Origin: Chromatiales bacterium (ex Bugula neritina AB1)
Lineage (GTDB): Bacteria; Pseudomonadota; Gammaproteobacteria; Granulosicoccales; Granulosicoccaceae
Assembly (NCBI GenBank): GCA_001730015.1
Contig: MDLA01000129.1
Location: forward strand, 42,173 to 106,172
Length of the DNA: 64,000 nucleotides
Reading direction: 5' to 3'
Shown here: positions 30,206 to 40,226 of the stretch, one piece after another
How the letters are laid out: each line of letters starts with the position of its first letter
Position numbering within the stretch: position 1 is the stretch's first letter
Notes under the pieces: model-generated
What the model saw: only the letters and a program-made list of their open reading frames with translations
The model's database searches: none
What the model was told of the DNA's origin: nothing
Translations under genes and position numbers: made by a program

Positions 30206-30988
30206 GCCCTGCCGAACGGTGAGTTTTTTCTGCACTACCAGCCGCGTGTTAATCCGGCAAGCGGTAATATAGAATCATTCGAGGCGCTACTGCGCTGGCA
30301 ACGGCCTGACGAACACGGCAACCCCGGCTCAATGATAGGGCCCGTGACGTTTATTCCCATCGCCGAAGAAAGCGGATTCATCGACGAACTTGGCAAATTT
30401 GCACTGGATCAGGCTACACAGCAAATCAAGCTCTGGCAGTCGCAGGGCTTGCAAACCAAAGTCTCAGTAAATTTATCAACCAGAGAGCTGCTGCAGGACA
30501 ATCTGGTAGCGCAGATTCAGGAGACACTTTACCGTCATAGCGTCAGTACCGAGTTTATAGAAATAGAGATAACCGAGTCATCGGCAATGAATGATATTGA
30601 AGGTAGCATCGACAAACTGCAATCGCTGCGTGACCTTGGGATAGAAGTGGCGATCGACGATTTCGGCACCAGCTATTCGTCGCTGAATTATTTAAAACGG
30701 TTACCCGCGACTCACCTGAAAATAGACCGGTCATTCATCAAAGATTTAAAAAAACCGGACGGCAGCAGTTCAACCGACGAAGCGATTGTACGTGCCATAG
30801 TCGATCTGGGGCATAGTCTGGGCTTCAAAATAGTAGCCGAAGGCGCTGAAACCGAAGATCAGTGGGATTATCTGGCATCACTCGGCTGCGACGAAATACA
30901 GGGGTATTTTTACAGCCCGCCAGTCACCGCTGCTAAAGCAGCACAGCTTCTGAAATCACAGCAATCTGCACATAAGCTGATAGCCTGA
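30206..30988 (+). pseudogene. EAL (c-di-GMP phosphodiesterase) domain, continuation after the amber codon
   Basis: This stretch is in frame with the preceding gene and lacks its own start signal at the domain boundary; the first internal ATG (30332) would cut off the EAL signature. After the TAG it reads ALPNGEFFLHYQPRVNP, a normal EAL beginning, then FEALLRWQRP with the EAL motif, NLSTRELL, IDDFGTSYSSLNYLKRLP, LKIDRSFIKDL and VAEGAETEDQWDYL. All phosphodiesterase metal and catalytic segments therefore look intact. If the TAG is real, the enzyme loses its phosphodiesterase half unless the codon is read through; a sequencing error is the alternative. The gene converges with soxG 20 bases later. 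Confidence 0.75.
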
Positions 30989-31008
30989 TACAACAACTGA
31001 AAAGTTCG

Positions 31009-31578
31009 CTACTCGACAGTCAAGCCATACTGCAAAGCACTTTCCTGCAGCAGTTCCCACAACGACAATGCGAATCCACGTGGTAGAAAAAGTTCATAGC
31101 CGAGCTCTGAACGCCACAGCGTGACTCCCACATGATGAAACGCCGATGACGCCACAGAGCCAACCGGAAAAGCGTGCTCGCGCAGATCCAGCGGCAGATA
31201 ACCATTCAGCAGTTTGCAGGCATCCGGGCCGGACACGCGCAACTGAGTTCGTGAGTGCGATATATCGAGTACCACCGCCTGCCCGGCATCAGGGGTTTCC
31301 AGAGTCGCCCCGTGAACCCAGAATTTAAGCGGTTCTATTCGCAATATAGATTCACTACCGTTACTCACTGCCCGGCAATTGGCGGGCATGTTACTTAATC
31401 CCGTTGGTGAGCCTGCCACGGCAAACGCACTTTGCACGGTGTCCGGCCACACGGCCAATTGCCACAGTACCAGTTCCCTGACCTCGGTGATTGTTACTCC
31501 CTGAGCTTCAATGCCGTAGTGGCCAGGCAGATAGTGTCCGTCAAGGGCCGATACTCTTACTGTATTTGTCTCACCCAT
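31009..31578 (-). CDS. soxG: Sarcosine oxidase gamma subunit
   Basis: This is the smallest-function subunit of heterotetrameric sarcosine oxidase, 189 residues, related to the aminomethyltransferase fold and needed for assembly. Typical segments are RVSGPDACKLLNGYLPLDL, HHVGVTLWRSELGYELFLPRGF and SLWELLQ near the C-terminus. The ATG overlaps the end of soxA by eight bases. It is last in the order soxB-soxD-soxA-soxG, the standard arrangement. Confidence 0.92.
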   Translation of the reverse strand: MGETNTVRVSALDGHYLPGHYGIEAQGVTITEVRELVLWQLAVWPDTVQSAFAVAGSPTGLSNMPANCRAVSNGSESILRIEPLKFWVHGATLETPDAGQAVVLDISHSRTQLRVSGPDACKLLNGYLPLDLREHAFPVGSVASSAFHHVGVTLWRSELGYELFLPRGFALSLWELLQESALQYGLTVE

Positions 31579-34564
31579 GCATGCGTTCTCCGGCAGGATC
31601 CACCATATGTGGTGATACGATTTCTACATCAACATTACCGGTGCGCACCGGGTCTGCCGCAACGACACCCTTACCCCGCCATGAGCCATCGCCTCCGGCA
31701 ATGTATCCAAGGCCGATCCAGTGCCCCAGCGTAGGCGAATGCGTAACTGCAGTAATCCAGCCTTCGCCATGCCCTTCGATTTTATCCCCGGCACACAGAA
31801 TGGAACCTGCCTTGAATTTTTCGTCCCTGTTCTTGGGGAAAATACCAACCAGACGCGGCCGGTTTTCAGCCATCATTTCCGGGCGTTTACGCAGCACATT
31901 GCCAATATAGTCTTTTTTATCAGAGGCCATCTTGCCCAGGCCTGCATCATCTATAGTTGCACGGCCGTCGAGTTCAACACCGGTCACATGGCCTTTTTCA
32001 ATGCGCAAAGCGCCAAGCGCTTCAGTGCCATACAAACAGCCGTCAACTTTATTAGAGGCATTATTCAGTAACTCCATCAGGCAGCCGGCGTAATCTGACT
32101 CGACGTATACTTCAAACGCCATTTCACCGGAGAAACTGATACGTGCTATGCGACACAGCGCACCATTACTCAGCGTGCTTTCTATAACACCCATGAATGG
32201 CAGGTTTTCGTTCGTCGCCACGCCGGGATCAGCCAGACAGGCCTGCAGCACGTCGCGAGATTTTGGCCCGGCTACCGCGCAGCCTGCCCATTGCTCAGAG
32301 ACTGAAGTCACATGTACTTTCAAATCAGACCAGCGCATCTGCAACAGTTCTTCGAGCCATACCATCACTTTTGCTGCATGTGCAGTGGTGGTCGTCATAA
32401 AATAATCGGTCTCGGAGAACCGCCAGGTAGTGCCATCATCCATTACCACACCGTCGTCGCGCAACATGATGCCGTAGCGCGCTTTTCCCAAAGGCAATTT
32501 GGCGAACGCATTGGTATAGACCCGATTTATAAATTCGGTAGCATCCGGCCCTTGAATTGCAATTTTGCCAAGCGATGTCACATCACATAACCCAACCGTT
32601 TCGCGAACGGTTTTTGTCTCGCGGATATAGGCTTCGGTAATGGTTTCACCCTCACGCGCGAAATACCAGGGCCGCTGCCACAGACCGGCATCAGTCATTG
32701 TTGCACCACTGGCCAGATTCCAGTCGTGCATCGGGGTCCGGCGCAGCGGTTTAAAGTGCGAACCACATCCACGACCGGTAAGCGCTCCCAGACTAATGGG
32801 GGTATAGGGCGGGCGAAAGGTTGTTGTTCCCACATCGGGGATCTCTTTACCCAGGGCTTCGGCCATCAGTGCCATGCCGATGATATTACCCATTTTCCCC
32901 TGATCAGTTGCCATACCCAGAGTGGTGTAACGCTTCAGGTGCTCTACCGATATAAATCCCTCCCGATGAGCCAGTCGAACATCTTCGGCGGTGACATCAT
33001 GCTGCGGATCGATAAAGCTCTTGAGTTTCCTGCCCGCCACGTTCACTTCATAAAGCGGCCTGATCGGATTCTCCCAGCCACCGGCTTTTGGTGCAGTAAA
33101 CGACACCGTCTTTTGTTCCCTGTTTGCGATGGCAGCGTTTGCTGCCGCACGCCCGGAATCTTCGCAGTCACCGGTGCTCCATACCCCCGATGCAGAACCG
33201 GCCATATAGATCGGCTCTTCAGTTGCAGCAGGTACAAAGCAACAGTTCTCAGCATCCCATACGGGTCGAACGCCACGGTGAGACAGCAAATTCACCACCG
33301 GCGACCATCCGCCGGAAATCAGCAGCGAATCGCAACTCAAGGAATCAGCTGCAGACCAGCCATCACCACTGGCGGATGCGGTTTCTATTCGATGCAGCGC
33401 TTTTTTACCCAAAGCATTTAGCGCGGTCGTGCCGGCTTTTAATTCAACACCTTTGGTCTTTGCCAGTCCGGCTATTGAATCAGGCACCGAAGTTCGAGCA
33501 TCGAGCAGCGTTACCGCAGCGCCGGCTTTGACCAGGTTCAGTGCAGTGCCATAGGCGGAATCGTTGTTGGTAGCGATTACAATATTTTCACCAGTCAGCA
33601 CCGCATAGCGATTTAAATAGGTATTGGCCGCACTGGCAGTCATCACACCTGGCAGATCATTATTGCCAAAGGCAATGTGGCGTTCCAGCGCACCGGTTGC
33701 CAGAATTGTCTGACCGGCCCGTACGGTATGAAAACGCTGCCGTGGCAGATGTTTGTCAGGTGCGGCCATATGATCGGTCACACGTTCGAGCAGTCCGGCT
33801 ACTCCGTAGTCGTACAGTCCAAATGCGGTTGTACGAGTCATTGTACGGCCACCTGCACTCTCGAACGCTGCGATAGCCTGCGTGCGGCGATCTTCCAGAT
33901 CGGCATTTCCCTGATTCAGGTAATCCCCACCCAGCAGGAAATCCTGTTCGACAAGCAAAACATCGAGCCCCGCCTGTGCCGCGGCTACTGCAGCTGCCAG
34001 ACCTGCCGGACCAGATCCCACCACCAGCACATCGCAAAACAGATGGCCGTGTTCGTAGGTGTCGGGATCGGGCTCTCTGGAGGCCGTACCCATACCGGCA
34101 GCACGGCGAATCAGTTTTTCATACTGCATCCAGATGCCGGTACCCTTTTTACCCCACTCCAGCGGTGGTATTCCCATAAAGGTTTTGTAGTAAAAACCTG
34201 CAGCGAAAAATTTACTGAACAGCCCGTTCACCGCACCTAAATCTGTACGAACGTTAGGCCAGGCGTTCTGGCCACTCGCACACAGACCATCGAACAGTTC
34301 CTGAGTCGTTGCTTTAACATTGGGATCACGGCGTGCACCCTCACCGATGGTGACTATAGCCCCCGACTCTTCCACCCCGGCAGACATCACACCACGGGGT
34401 CGGTGGTACTTAAAGCTTCGCCCCATAATCTGCTCACCACTGGCAAGCATGGCAGATGCCAGCGTATCACCGGCAAAGCCATTGCGAGCTTTACCGTCCC
34501 AGGTAAAATCCACCCGGGTATCGCGATCTATACGCCCGCCTGTCGAAAGCCGTTTTGCGCTCAC
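31571..34564 (-). CDS. soxA: Sarcosine oxidase alpha subunit
   Basis: This subunit of 997 residues oxidises sarcosine to glycine with formaldehyde transfer to tetrahydrofolate. The N-terminal region (GDTLASAMLASGEQIMGRSF) resembles a 2Fe-2S-type domain. VVGSGPAGLAAAVAAAQAG near residue 178 binds dinucleotide, and IATGALERHIAF follows. The C-terminal half, from about 600, is an aminomethyltransferase-like folate domain. The GTG start overlaps the soxD stop (GTGA), so translation is coupled. The length matches the family. Confidence 0.95.
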   Translation of the reverse strand: MSAKRLSTGGRIDRDTRVDFTWDGKARNGFAGDTLASAMLASGEQIMGRSFKYHRPRGVMSAGVEESGAIVTIGEGARRDPNVKATTQELFDGLCASGQNAWPNVRTDLGAVNGLFSKFFAAGFYYKTFMGIPPLEWGKKGTGIWMQYEKLIRRAAGMGTASREPDPDTYEHGHLFCDVLVVGSGPAGLAAAVAAAQAGLDVLLVEQDFLLGGDYLNQGNADLEDRRTQAIAAFESAGGRTMTRTTAFGLYDYGVAGLLERVTDHMAAPDKHLPRQRFHTVRAGQTILATGALERHIAFGNNDLPGVMTASAANTYLNRYAVLTGENIVIATNNDSAYGTALNLVKAGAAVTLLDARTSVPDSIAGLAKTKGVELKAGTTALNALGKKALHRIETASASGDGWSAADSLSCDSLLISGGWSPVVNLLSHRGVRPVWDAENCCFVPAATEEPIYMAGSASGVWSTGDCEDSGRAAANAAIANREQKTVSFTAPKAGGWENPIRPLYEVNVAGRKLKSFIDPQHDVTAEDVRLAHREGFISVEHLKRYTTLGMATDQGKMGNIIGMALMAEALGKEIPDVGTTTFRPPYTPISLGALTGRGCGSHFKPLRRTPMHDWNLASGATMTDAGLWQRPWYFAREGETITEAYIRETKTVRETVGLCDVTSLGKIAIQGPDATEFINRVYTNAFAKLPLGKARYGIMLRDDGVVMDDGTTWRFSETDYFMTTTTAHAAKVMVWLEELLQMRWSDLKVHVTSVSEQWAGCAVAGPKSRDVLQACLADPGVATNENLPFMGVIESTLSNGALCRIARISFSGEMAFEVYVESDYAGCLMELLNNASNKVDGCLYGTEALGALRIEKGHVTGVELDGRATIDDAGLGKMASDKKDYIGNVLRKRPEMMAENRPRLVGIFPKNRDEKFKAGSILCAGDKIEGHGEGWITAVTHSPTLGHWIGLGYIAGGDGSWRGKGVVAADPVRTGNVDVEIVSPHMVDPAGERMHG

Positions 34565-34845
34565 TGACCTTCCTCCAGCACCGCAGCAACACCAGAATGA
34601 GCAGCTCTTACCGAATGAATTTCGTGTGTCATGGTATCGCGTTCAACCAGCAACCACTGACGACAGCCATTAACGTGGTGCCAGCTTTCAGTTTGCACCC
34701 CACGGATATTTTCGCGCTGAAACACTGCATCCAGCCATTGCTCAGCCGGTGCATCAAGAGCCGGGTAAACGATGCTGCCGTCACCACCATAGGTAAACTC
34801 ACTGTGGTCACGTTCGCCGCAGAACGGGCAATTTATACGGATCAT
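34561..34845 (-). CDS. soxD: Sarcosine oxidase delta subunit
   Basis: This small zinc-binding subunit has 94 residues. MIRINCPFCGERDHSEFTYG supplies Cys6, Cys9 and His14 as likely zinc ligands, and WHHVNGCRQWLLVERDT is typical of SoxD. The ATG at 34845 is 10 bases after the soxB stop; a longer frame from 34926 overlaps soxB and is rejected. The stop overlaps the GTG start of soxA. Confidence 0.93.
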   Translation of the reverse strand: MIRINCPFCGERDHSEFTYGGDGSIVYPALDAPAEQWLDAVFQRENIRGVQTESWHHVNGCRQWLLVERDTMTHEIHSVRAAHSGVAAVLEEGQ

Positions 34846-34855
34846 TTGTTGATTC

Positions 34856-36127
34856 CTATCCGTGCAGTTTCGGGTCGGGGCCAGCACCGCGTTCATCAAG
34901 CATGATGCCGCGTTCAAAGCGCTCAAGATTATGGTTGGCTATGTATTCATGGGGTCGATCATTGGCGATAAGATCGGCAAAATACCAACCCGAAGCCGGG
35001 CTCGCCTTGAAGCCGCCGTAATTCCAACCGGCATTTAAATAGAGGTTTGATACCGGGGTTTTGCAAATAAACGGCGCGCCATCCATAGACATGTCCATCA
35101 CACCGGACCAATGCCTTAACAGCCGCACCCGACCGAGACACGGCAAAATCGATACAGCGCACTCGGCGACGTCCTGCACAATTGGCAGGTTGCCACGCTG
35201 CGCGTAGGATTTATACCAGTCGAGGTCACCACCGAAGACCATTCCGCCCTTATCGGACTGGGATATATAGAAGTGTGCTCCGCCGACTCCAAACACAACT
35301 ACCTGATCCAGTAAAGGTTTCAAAGGTTCGCTGACAAAAGCCTGCAGCTTGTGTGATTCGATCGGCAGGGTAGAAAAACCCGCCATTTGCCAGAGCCTTG
35401 AGGTATTGCCAGCGACCGCAAAACCCACTTTGCCGGCCGTGATTCTGCCACGGGAGGTTTCCAGTGCAGTAATGCGATTGCCTTCACGTGAGGTACCGGT
35501 GACTTCGCAATTTTGCAGTATATCTACACCCAGCTGATCGGCAGCGCGGGCATAGCCCCAGGCCACTGCATCGTGCCTGGCGGTACCGGCACGCTTTTGA
35601 ACCGCTGCTCCTAGAATCGGAAAACGCGCATCGCTACCATAATTAAGGTGCGGCACATTTTTCTTTAGTGTTGCCAGATCCCAGATTTCAGCGTCCGGTG
35701 TGCCAGTCAGGCGCATGATATTGTAGCGCCGCGCCGCGCCATCCATTGCTGCAGGGCTGTGCAGCAGAGAAATATGAGATCGCTGGCTGAACATAACGTT
35801 GTAGTTGAGTTCGTGGCTGAGATCTTCCCAAAGTTTCAGTGAATGTTCATAAAATTGGCGATTGCCGCGAAGGAAATAATTCGACCGCACAATAGTGGTA
35901 TTACGCCCCGCATTACCACCGCCTATCCAGCCCTTCTCGACAACGGCGATATTCTTCTGAGCATGATTTTTTGCCAGATAATAGGCTGTAGCCAAACCAT
36001 GCAGTCCACCGCCGACGATCACAATATCGTAGTGTGGTCTGGGCTCCGGATCCCGCCACTGGCGATCCCAGTCTTGCTGTCCTCGCAGGCCGTTGCGGAA
36101 AACACTCCATGCTGAAAAGCGCGTCAT
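34856..36127 (-). CDS. soxB: Sarcosine oxidase beta subunit
   Basis: This is the catalytic FAD/FMN subunit, 423 residues. The dinucleotide motif IVGGGLHGLATAYYLAKNH lies near residue 36. RAGTARHDAVAWGYARAADQ contains the His to which FMN is linked covalently in this family. GGHYIS-like active-site segments are replaced here by the usual GVGGAHFYISQSDKGGMVF. GWNYGGFKASPASG near the C-terminus is conserved. It is the first gene of soxBDAG. With a betaine or dimethylglycine demethylase elsewhere it would complete conversion of choline-derived betaine to glycine. Confidence 0.95.
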   Translation of the reverse strand: MTRFSAWSVFRNGLRGQQDWDRQWRDPEPRPHYDIVIVGGGLHGLATAYYLAKNHAQKNIAVVEKGWIGGGNAGRNTTIVRSNYFLRGNRQFYEHSLKLWEDLSHELNYNVMFSQRSHISLLHSPAAMDGAARRYNIMRLTGTPDAEIWDLATLKKNVPHLNYGSDARFPILGAAVQKRAGTARHDAVAWGYARAADQLGVDILQNCEVTGTSREGNRITALETSRGRITAGKVGFAVAGNTSRLWQMAGFSTLPIESHKLQAFVSEPLKPLLDQVVVFGVGGAHFYISQSDKGGMVFGGDLDWYKSYAQRGNLPIVQDVAECAVSILPCLGRVRLLRHWSGVMDMSMDGAPFICKTPVSNLYLNAGWNYGGFKASPASGWYFADLIANDRPHEYIANHNLERFERGIMLDERGAGPDPKLHG

Positions 36128-36307
36128 TCTTTAAGTGTGTCCAATGGTTGAATACCGGCAGCCAAAGGTGCCAGAGGGAACTTGCTAATAGTACCTTAGT
36201 CGCGCAGCGGTAGCTTATCGCCAAGCGATATATTTCAGCACAAAACAGCTTTTTCTTCGCACAATGTCGTCACCATACGAATCAGCGACGGCCTGAGGAT
36301 AAGTGCC

Positions 36308-37462
36308 CTACACCAGTTGCTGCTCGACCAGCTCCACCCAGTATGAAGACCCGAAAGAAAGTGCTTCATCGTTGAAGTCGTAGTCCGCACTATGTAAAGG
36401 TCTGGAATTTGATCCACTAATTCCATTCCCCATAAGAATATAACAAGCGGGTATGGCATTGGCCATGTGGGCAAAGTCTTCAGAGAAGAGCTTCGGTTCG
36501 CAATCACCGTCTATATGGTGTGAATCGACAAGTGCCCGGGCCGCCCGGGTTGCATTTCGCGCAGGCCCTGCAGCATTAATGGTCGATGGAAAAATAGTAT
36601 CGTAACTCACCTCTCCCTCGACATCGTGCGCCAGACAGATTCCCTGAGTAATCTGCCTCATCCGCTTTTCTATAATCTGATTAATTTCCGGGGTCAGTGC
36701 GCGTGCATCGCCTTTTAACGTCGCCCTGCCCGGCAACACGTTTCGCCTGCCATCAGAAATAAATTCGGTAACCGACACCACTCCGTTCAGGCCCGGGTTC
36801 AACTTTCGAGAGACAATGGTTTGCAGCGCATTGACAATTTCGGCACCAACCACAATGGCGTCAACACCCATATGCGGCAGCGCCGCATGCCCGCCGCGCG
36901 CATTAATAGTTATCTCGAACAGGCTCTCACTGGCGGTAACCGGCCCTGTTCGAGTCGCGAAGCTACCTACCGGCATACCCGGAATATTATGTAAACCATA
37001 AACAGCATCAACCGGAAAGCGTCCAAACAAATCATCGTCCAGCATGGCAGGCGCTCCCAGACCGTGCTCTTCATTGGGCTGAAATATAAAAACCACCTTA
37101 CCGGTGAAGTTGCCACTTTGTGCAAGATACTTCGCCGCAGCAAGCAGCATAGCAGTGTGGCCGTCGTGTCCGCAGGCATGCATGACCCCCCGAGTGCCGG
37201 AACGATAGGAAAATGAATTCAGCTCATCGATTGGCAACGCGTCCATATCGGCGCGCAAACCAATGCTGGCGGTACCGTTACCTTTTTGCAGTACCCCGAC
37301 TACGCCGGTTCTGCCAAGCCCGCGGTGCACATCGATACCAAAGGACTCAAGCAACCCGGCTACTTTGTCTGCAGTACGATGCTCGTCAAAACCGAGCTCC
37401 GGATTCTGGTGGAAATCGTGTCGCCATCGGGTTGCCTCATCAAGCAGTGCTTCTGTCTTCAT
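36308..37462 (-). CDS. M20-family amidohydrolase (hippurate hydrolase/N-acyl-amino-acid type)
   Basis: This metal-dependent cytoplasmic hydrolase of 384 residues removes an acyl group from an N-acyl amino acid or opens a related amide. Metal sites are HACGHDGHTAML, FQPNEEHGLGAP, LHNIPG and the C-terminal SEDFAHM. The N-terminus RWRHDFHQNPELGFDEH is typical of the group. AGGAAA precedes the ATG. It sits 180 bases upstream of soxB on the same strand and 22 bases from the divergent dioxygenase gene, next to a peptide-type transporter that may supply its substrate. Confidence 0.91.
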   Translation of the reverse strand: MKTEALLDEATRWRHDFHQNPELGFDEHRTADKVAGLLESFGIDVHRGLGRTGVVGVLQKGNGTASIGLRADMDALPIDELNSFSYRSGTRGVMHACGHDGHTAMLLAAAKYLAQSGNFTGKVVFIFQPNEEHGLGAPAMLDDDLFGRFPVDAVYGLHNIPGMPVGSFATRTGPVTASESLFEITINARGGHAALPHMGVDAIVVGAEIVNALQTIVSRKLNPGLNGVVSVTEFISDGRRNVLPGRATLKGDARALTPEINQIIEKRMRQITQGICLAHDVEGEVSYDTIFPSTINAAGPARNATRAARALVDSHHIDGDCEPKLFSEDFAHMANAIPACYILMGNGISGSNSRPLHSADYDFNDEALSFGSSYWVELVEQQLV

Positions 37463-37484
37463 TATTTTCCTGATTAATGATTAA

Positions 37485-38528
37485 ATGAACTACATGAACT
37501 CTACATCAAACACCGTCAAAGAACCTGCCCGATACGTAGATCTGGCGGTGAATCAGGCACCGCAAATGCTGGATCAACCGGTTGATGATCATCGCGCCTG
37601 GCTAGGCGCAGACATCAACCCGCCCGATTGCAAAATCACACTCAGTCAGGCGGAACTCAGTGAGCTTCAGAGTATCGCCAGGCAGATAGAACTCAATCCC
37701 CTGCCGGCACTGCTACGCGAAGCCAGCCAATTCAAAATGTCTCTGCTGCCGGGGTTTATGAATCGGGTTAAAACAAGACTCGACTCACAACGCGGGGTCG
37801 CCGTGATCGATGCATTACCGCTCGATGAAATGGATCAGGAAACAGCCGTCGCACTGCACTGGATCCTCGGCCGGTTTATCGGGCGTCAGGTCGCACAAAA
37901 GTGGGATGGCACCATGCTGTACAGTGTCCGCGACAGTGGCAAAAAATACGAATATGGAGTCCGGGGTTCGCACACCAATGTCGAACTGATGTTTCATAAC
38001 GACAACGCATTCGGCATTTCCCCGCCTGACTATGTCGGGCTATTGTGTTTTCAGCCCGCCCTTGAAGGCGGTATAAGCCGGTTTTGCAGTTTATATTCTA
38101 TACATAACAAACTGTTGAAAGACTTCCCGCAAGCACTCCGACGACTATACCAGCCGGTTCTATGGGACCGACAGGCCGAGCACACGCCTGATGCACCGAA
38201 AGTAACGCGAGCACCGGTGTTTAGTTTTAATGGCGAGCAATTGATCGGCCGCGTTAATGTGAGCCTGATCCGCAAAGGCTACGACGTTGCCGAAACCGAA
38301 CTCGATGCCGAAACAAGCGATGCGCTCGCTGCATTAAAAACGGTCGGGGACGATCCATCGCTGTGGTTCGAACTGCCTATAGAACGAGGCCATATTCAAT
38401 ACCTCAGCAACACCAGTATTGTGCATTATCGAAGCGAATTCACCGATAACCCCAACCCTGCACTTAAAAGGCATCTGGTGCGGACCTGGCACCGTGATTT
38501 CGCCTCGCCCACCTACGATGGCATATGA
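37485..38528 (+). CDS. TauD/TfdA-family 2-oxoglutarate-dependent dioxygenase-like protein
   Basis: This is a non-heme iron enzyme of 347 residues with the facial triad His171, Asp173 (FHNDNAFG) and His314 (VHYRSEFTD), followed by an Arg-rich RHLVRTWHRDF that would bind 2-oxoglutarate. Family members hydroxylate taurine, chlorophenoxyacetates, betaines and many others; the substrate here is unknown. The ATG at 37485 has no ribosome site and is only 22 bases from the divergent M20 start; ATGs at 37494 and 37569 are possible. A strong bidirectional terminator follows. Confidence 0.88.
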   Translation: MNYMNSTSNTVKEPARYVDLAVNQAPQMLDQPVDDHRAWLGADINPPDCKITLSQAELSELQSIARQIELNPLPALLREASQFKMSLLPGFMNRVKTRLDSQRGVAVIDALPLDEMDQETAVALHWILGRFIGRQVAQKWDGTMLYSVRDSGKKYEYGVRGSHTNVELMFHNDNAFGISPPDYVGLLCFQPALEGGISRFCSLYSIHNKLLKDFPQALRRLYQPVLWDRQAEHTPDAPKVTRAPVFSFNGEQLIGRVNVSLIRKGYDVAETELDAETSDALAALKTVGDDPSLWFELPIERGHIQYLSNTSIVHYRSEFTDNPNPALKRHLVRTWHRDFASPTYDGI

Positions 38529-38542
38529 GTATAAAACCTGAA

Positions 38543-38570
38543 AAAAAGGCGGTTGCCTAACCGCCTTTTT
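38543..38570. terminator. Strong bidirectional intrinsic terminator
   Basis: AAAAAGGCGGTT and AACCGCCTTTTT form a 12-bp stem around the loop GCCT. A T-run follows on the plus strand and, because an A-run precedes the stem, also on the minus strand. It separates the convergent dioxygenase and solute-binding-protein genes and can serve both. Confidence 0.92.
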
Positions 38571-38618
38571 CATCCAGCTGTATACAGCTTAAAACAGAAC
38601 TAGCTGCTTGCGATTAAA

Positions 38619-40226
38619 TCAGGCAAACCACCAGCGCTCAGCAAGCTTGCCGCCGTCGAGATCCCAGTTAGCCGCAACATCATCACCGTGCGCCACTTTA
38701 TTCGAATGCCCCATAATATAATTGGCAAACATCGGTACGATCGCGCCACCGTCATCATGAATAAGTGTCTGCGCTTCAGCGTACATCTGGCGACGTTTTG
38801 CTTCATCGAGTTCACCGCGTGCGGCATTAACCACCTGGTTAAATTTCTTTGCACCATCGGTGGTTTTCCAGGCAGTGTCATTCCACTCGCTGGAATCCAC
38901 ATAGGCAGATGAGAACATCCAGTCTTCAGTGGGTCGACCGCCCCAGTAACAGGCACACCATGGCTTTTTATTCCACACATTAGACCAGTAACCGTCTTTT
39001 GGCTCTCTAATAACTTCAATGTCGATACCAGCTTCCCTGGCAGAGGCGGCAATCAGCTGGGCTGCATCCACTGCCCCGGCAAATGCCGCATCAGATGAAG
39101 ACAACTGAATTTTGCCGGAATGGCCCGACTTTTTGTAATGCGCTGCTGCTTTTTCCGGATCAAACTCACGTTGCGGTAAGTCAGACGCATGGAACGCATT
39201 AGCTGTAGATATCGGATGATCGTTACCAAGTGCACCATGACCCAGTAGAATTTTATCAACCATTTCCTGCCGCTTAATTGAAAGCTTCAGTGCCATGCGC
39301 AGATCGTAGTTGTCAAACGGCGCCGCATCGACACGCATCGGGAATGTGTAGTGCAGCGTGCCGGTCTTCTCAAGTATGGTGATATTCGGGTTGCGCCCCA
39401 TCAATGAAACGGTTTTCGGATCGATTCGATCAATCACATCCACTTCGCCGCTCATCAGTGCATTTTGGCGCGCTGTTACGTCAATCAGTGAAAGAATTTC
39501 AACCTCGTCAAAGTGCGCCCGGTCTTCCTTGAAAAAGTTAGGATTGCGAACACCGGCTGATCGCACACCGGGCTCATAGGTTGTGATCGAGTAAGCACCG
39601 GTACCGATGCCAGCGCCGGGATCGATACTGCCATCAACCGAAGGCACAATGATCAGGTGGTAGTCCGATACAATATAAGGGAAACCGGCATTCGGGCCAT
39701 CCAGCTCAAAGATCACGTTATCGCCATCTGCTTTTACATCGACAACCGGTGATAACACGCCTTTGGCTGCAGATTTAGACGCTTCACCACGATGATAATT
39801 TATAGAAGCGACAACATCATCCGGCGTCATGGTTTTGCCGTTGTGAAACTCTACCCCTTTGCGAATTTTAAATACCCACGTTTTGGCATCATCGGTTTCA
39901 AAGCTTTCAGCAAGTTCGGGAATCAGCTCACCGTTACTGCCCACTTCTGTCAGGTGATTGGCAAACATATATGCGGTATTCTGGGAGAACCCGTTTTCGT
40001 AGGTGCCCGGGTCGAGGGAGTCAGTGGTCGAGCCATGGCCCAGACCAATTCGCATTTTACCGCCCTTTTTGGGCACTGCAGCCAGAACTCTTTCAGACAT
40101 TGTCAGTGCCCCGGGCAGAACAAAACCCGCAGCTATCATTGATGCTATAAATTGCCGTCGGCTGATACCGCCGGTGCCGAGCTTTCTCTGTTGCTCGGCA
40201 ATATAAATATCTTTCATATCACGCAT
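38619..40226 (-). CDS. Peptide-type ABC transporter solute-binding protein (family 5), Tat-exported
   Basis: This periplasmic receptor of 535 residues is of the DppA/OppA/NikA class. The N-terminus has a twin-arginine signal (ISRRQFIASMIAAGF, Arg23-Arg24), so it is probably exported folded. The mature part begins near KKGGKMRIGLGH, and SFETDDAKTWVFKIRKGVEF and PFDNYDLRMALKLSI are typical of the family. GGAG lies nine bases before the ATG. It is divergent from its permease and ATPase genes. Such systems take up peptides, opines, glutathione or other compounds, so the ligand is unknown; neighbouring amidohydrolase and dioxygenase genes may use it. Confidence 0.91.
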   Translation of the reverse strand: MRDMKDIYIAEQQRKLGTGGISRRQFIASMIAAGFVLPGALTMSERVLAAVPKKGGKMRIGLGHGSTTDSLDPGTYENGFSQNTAYMFANHLTEVGSNGELIPELAESFETDDAKTWVFKIRKGVEFHNGKTMTPDDVVASINYHRGEASKSAAKGVLSPVVDVKADGDNVIFELDGPNAGFPYIVSDYHLIIVPSVDGSIDPGAGIGTGAYSITTYEPGVRSAGVRNPNFFKEDRAHFDEVEILSLIDVTARQNALMSGEVDVIDRIDPKTVSLMGRNPNITILEKTGTLHYTFPMRVDAAPFDNYDLRMALKLSIKRQEMVDKILLGHGALGNDHPISTANAFHASDLPQREFDPEKAAAHYKKSGHSGKIQLSSSDAAFAGAVDAAQLIAASAREAGIDIEVIREPKDGYWSNVWNKKPWCACYWGGRPTEDWMFSSAYVDSSEWNDTAWKTTDGAKKFNQVVNAARGELDEAKRRQMYAEAQTLIHDDGGAIVPMFANYIMGHSNKVAHGDDVAANWDLDGGKLAERWWFA

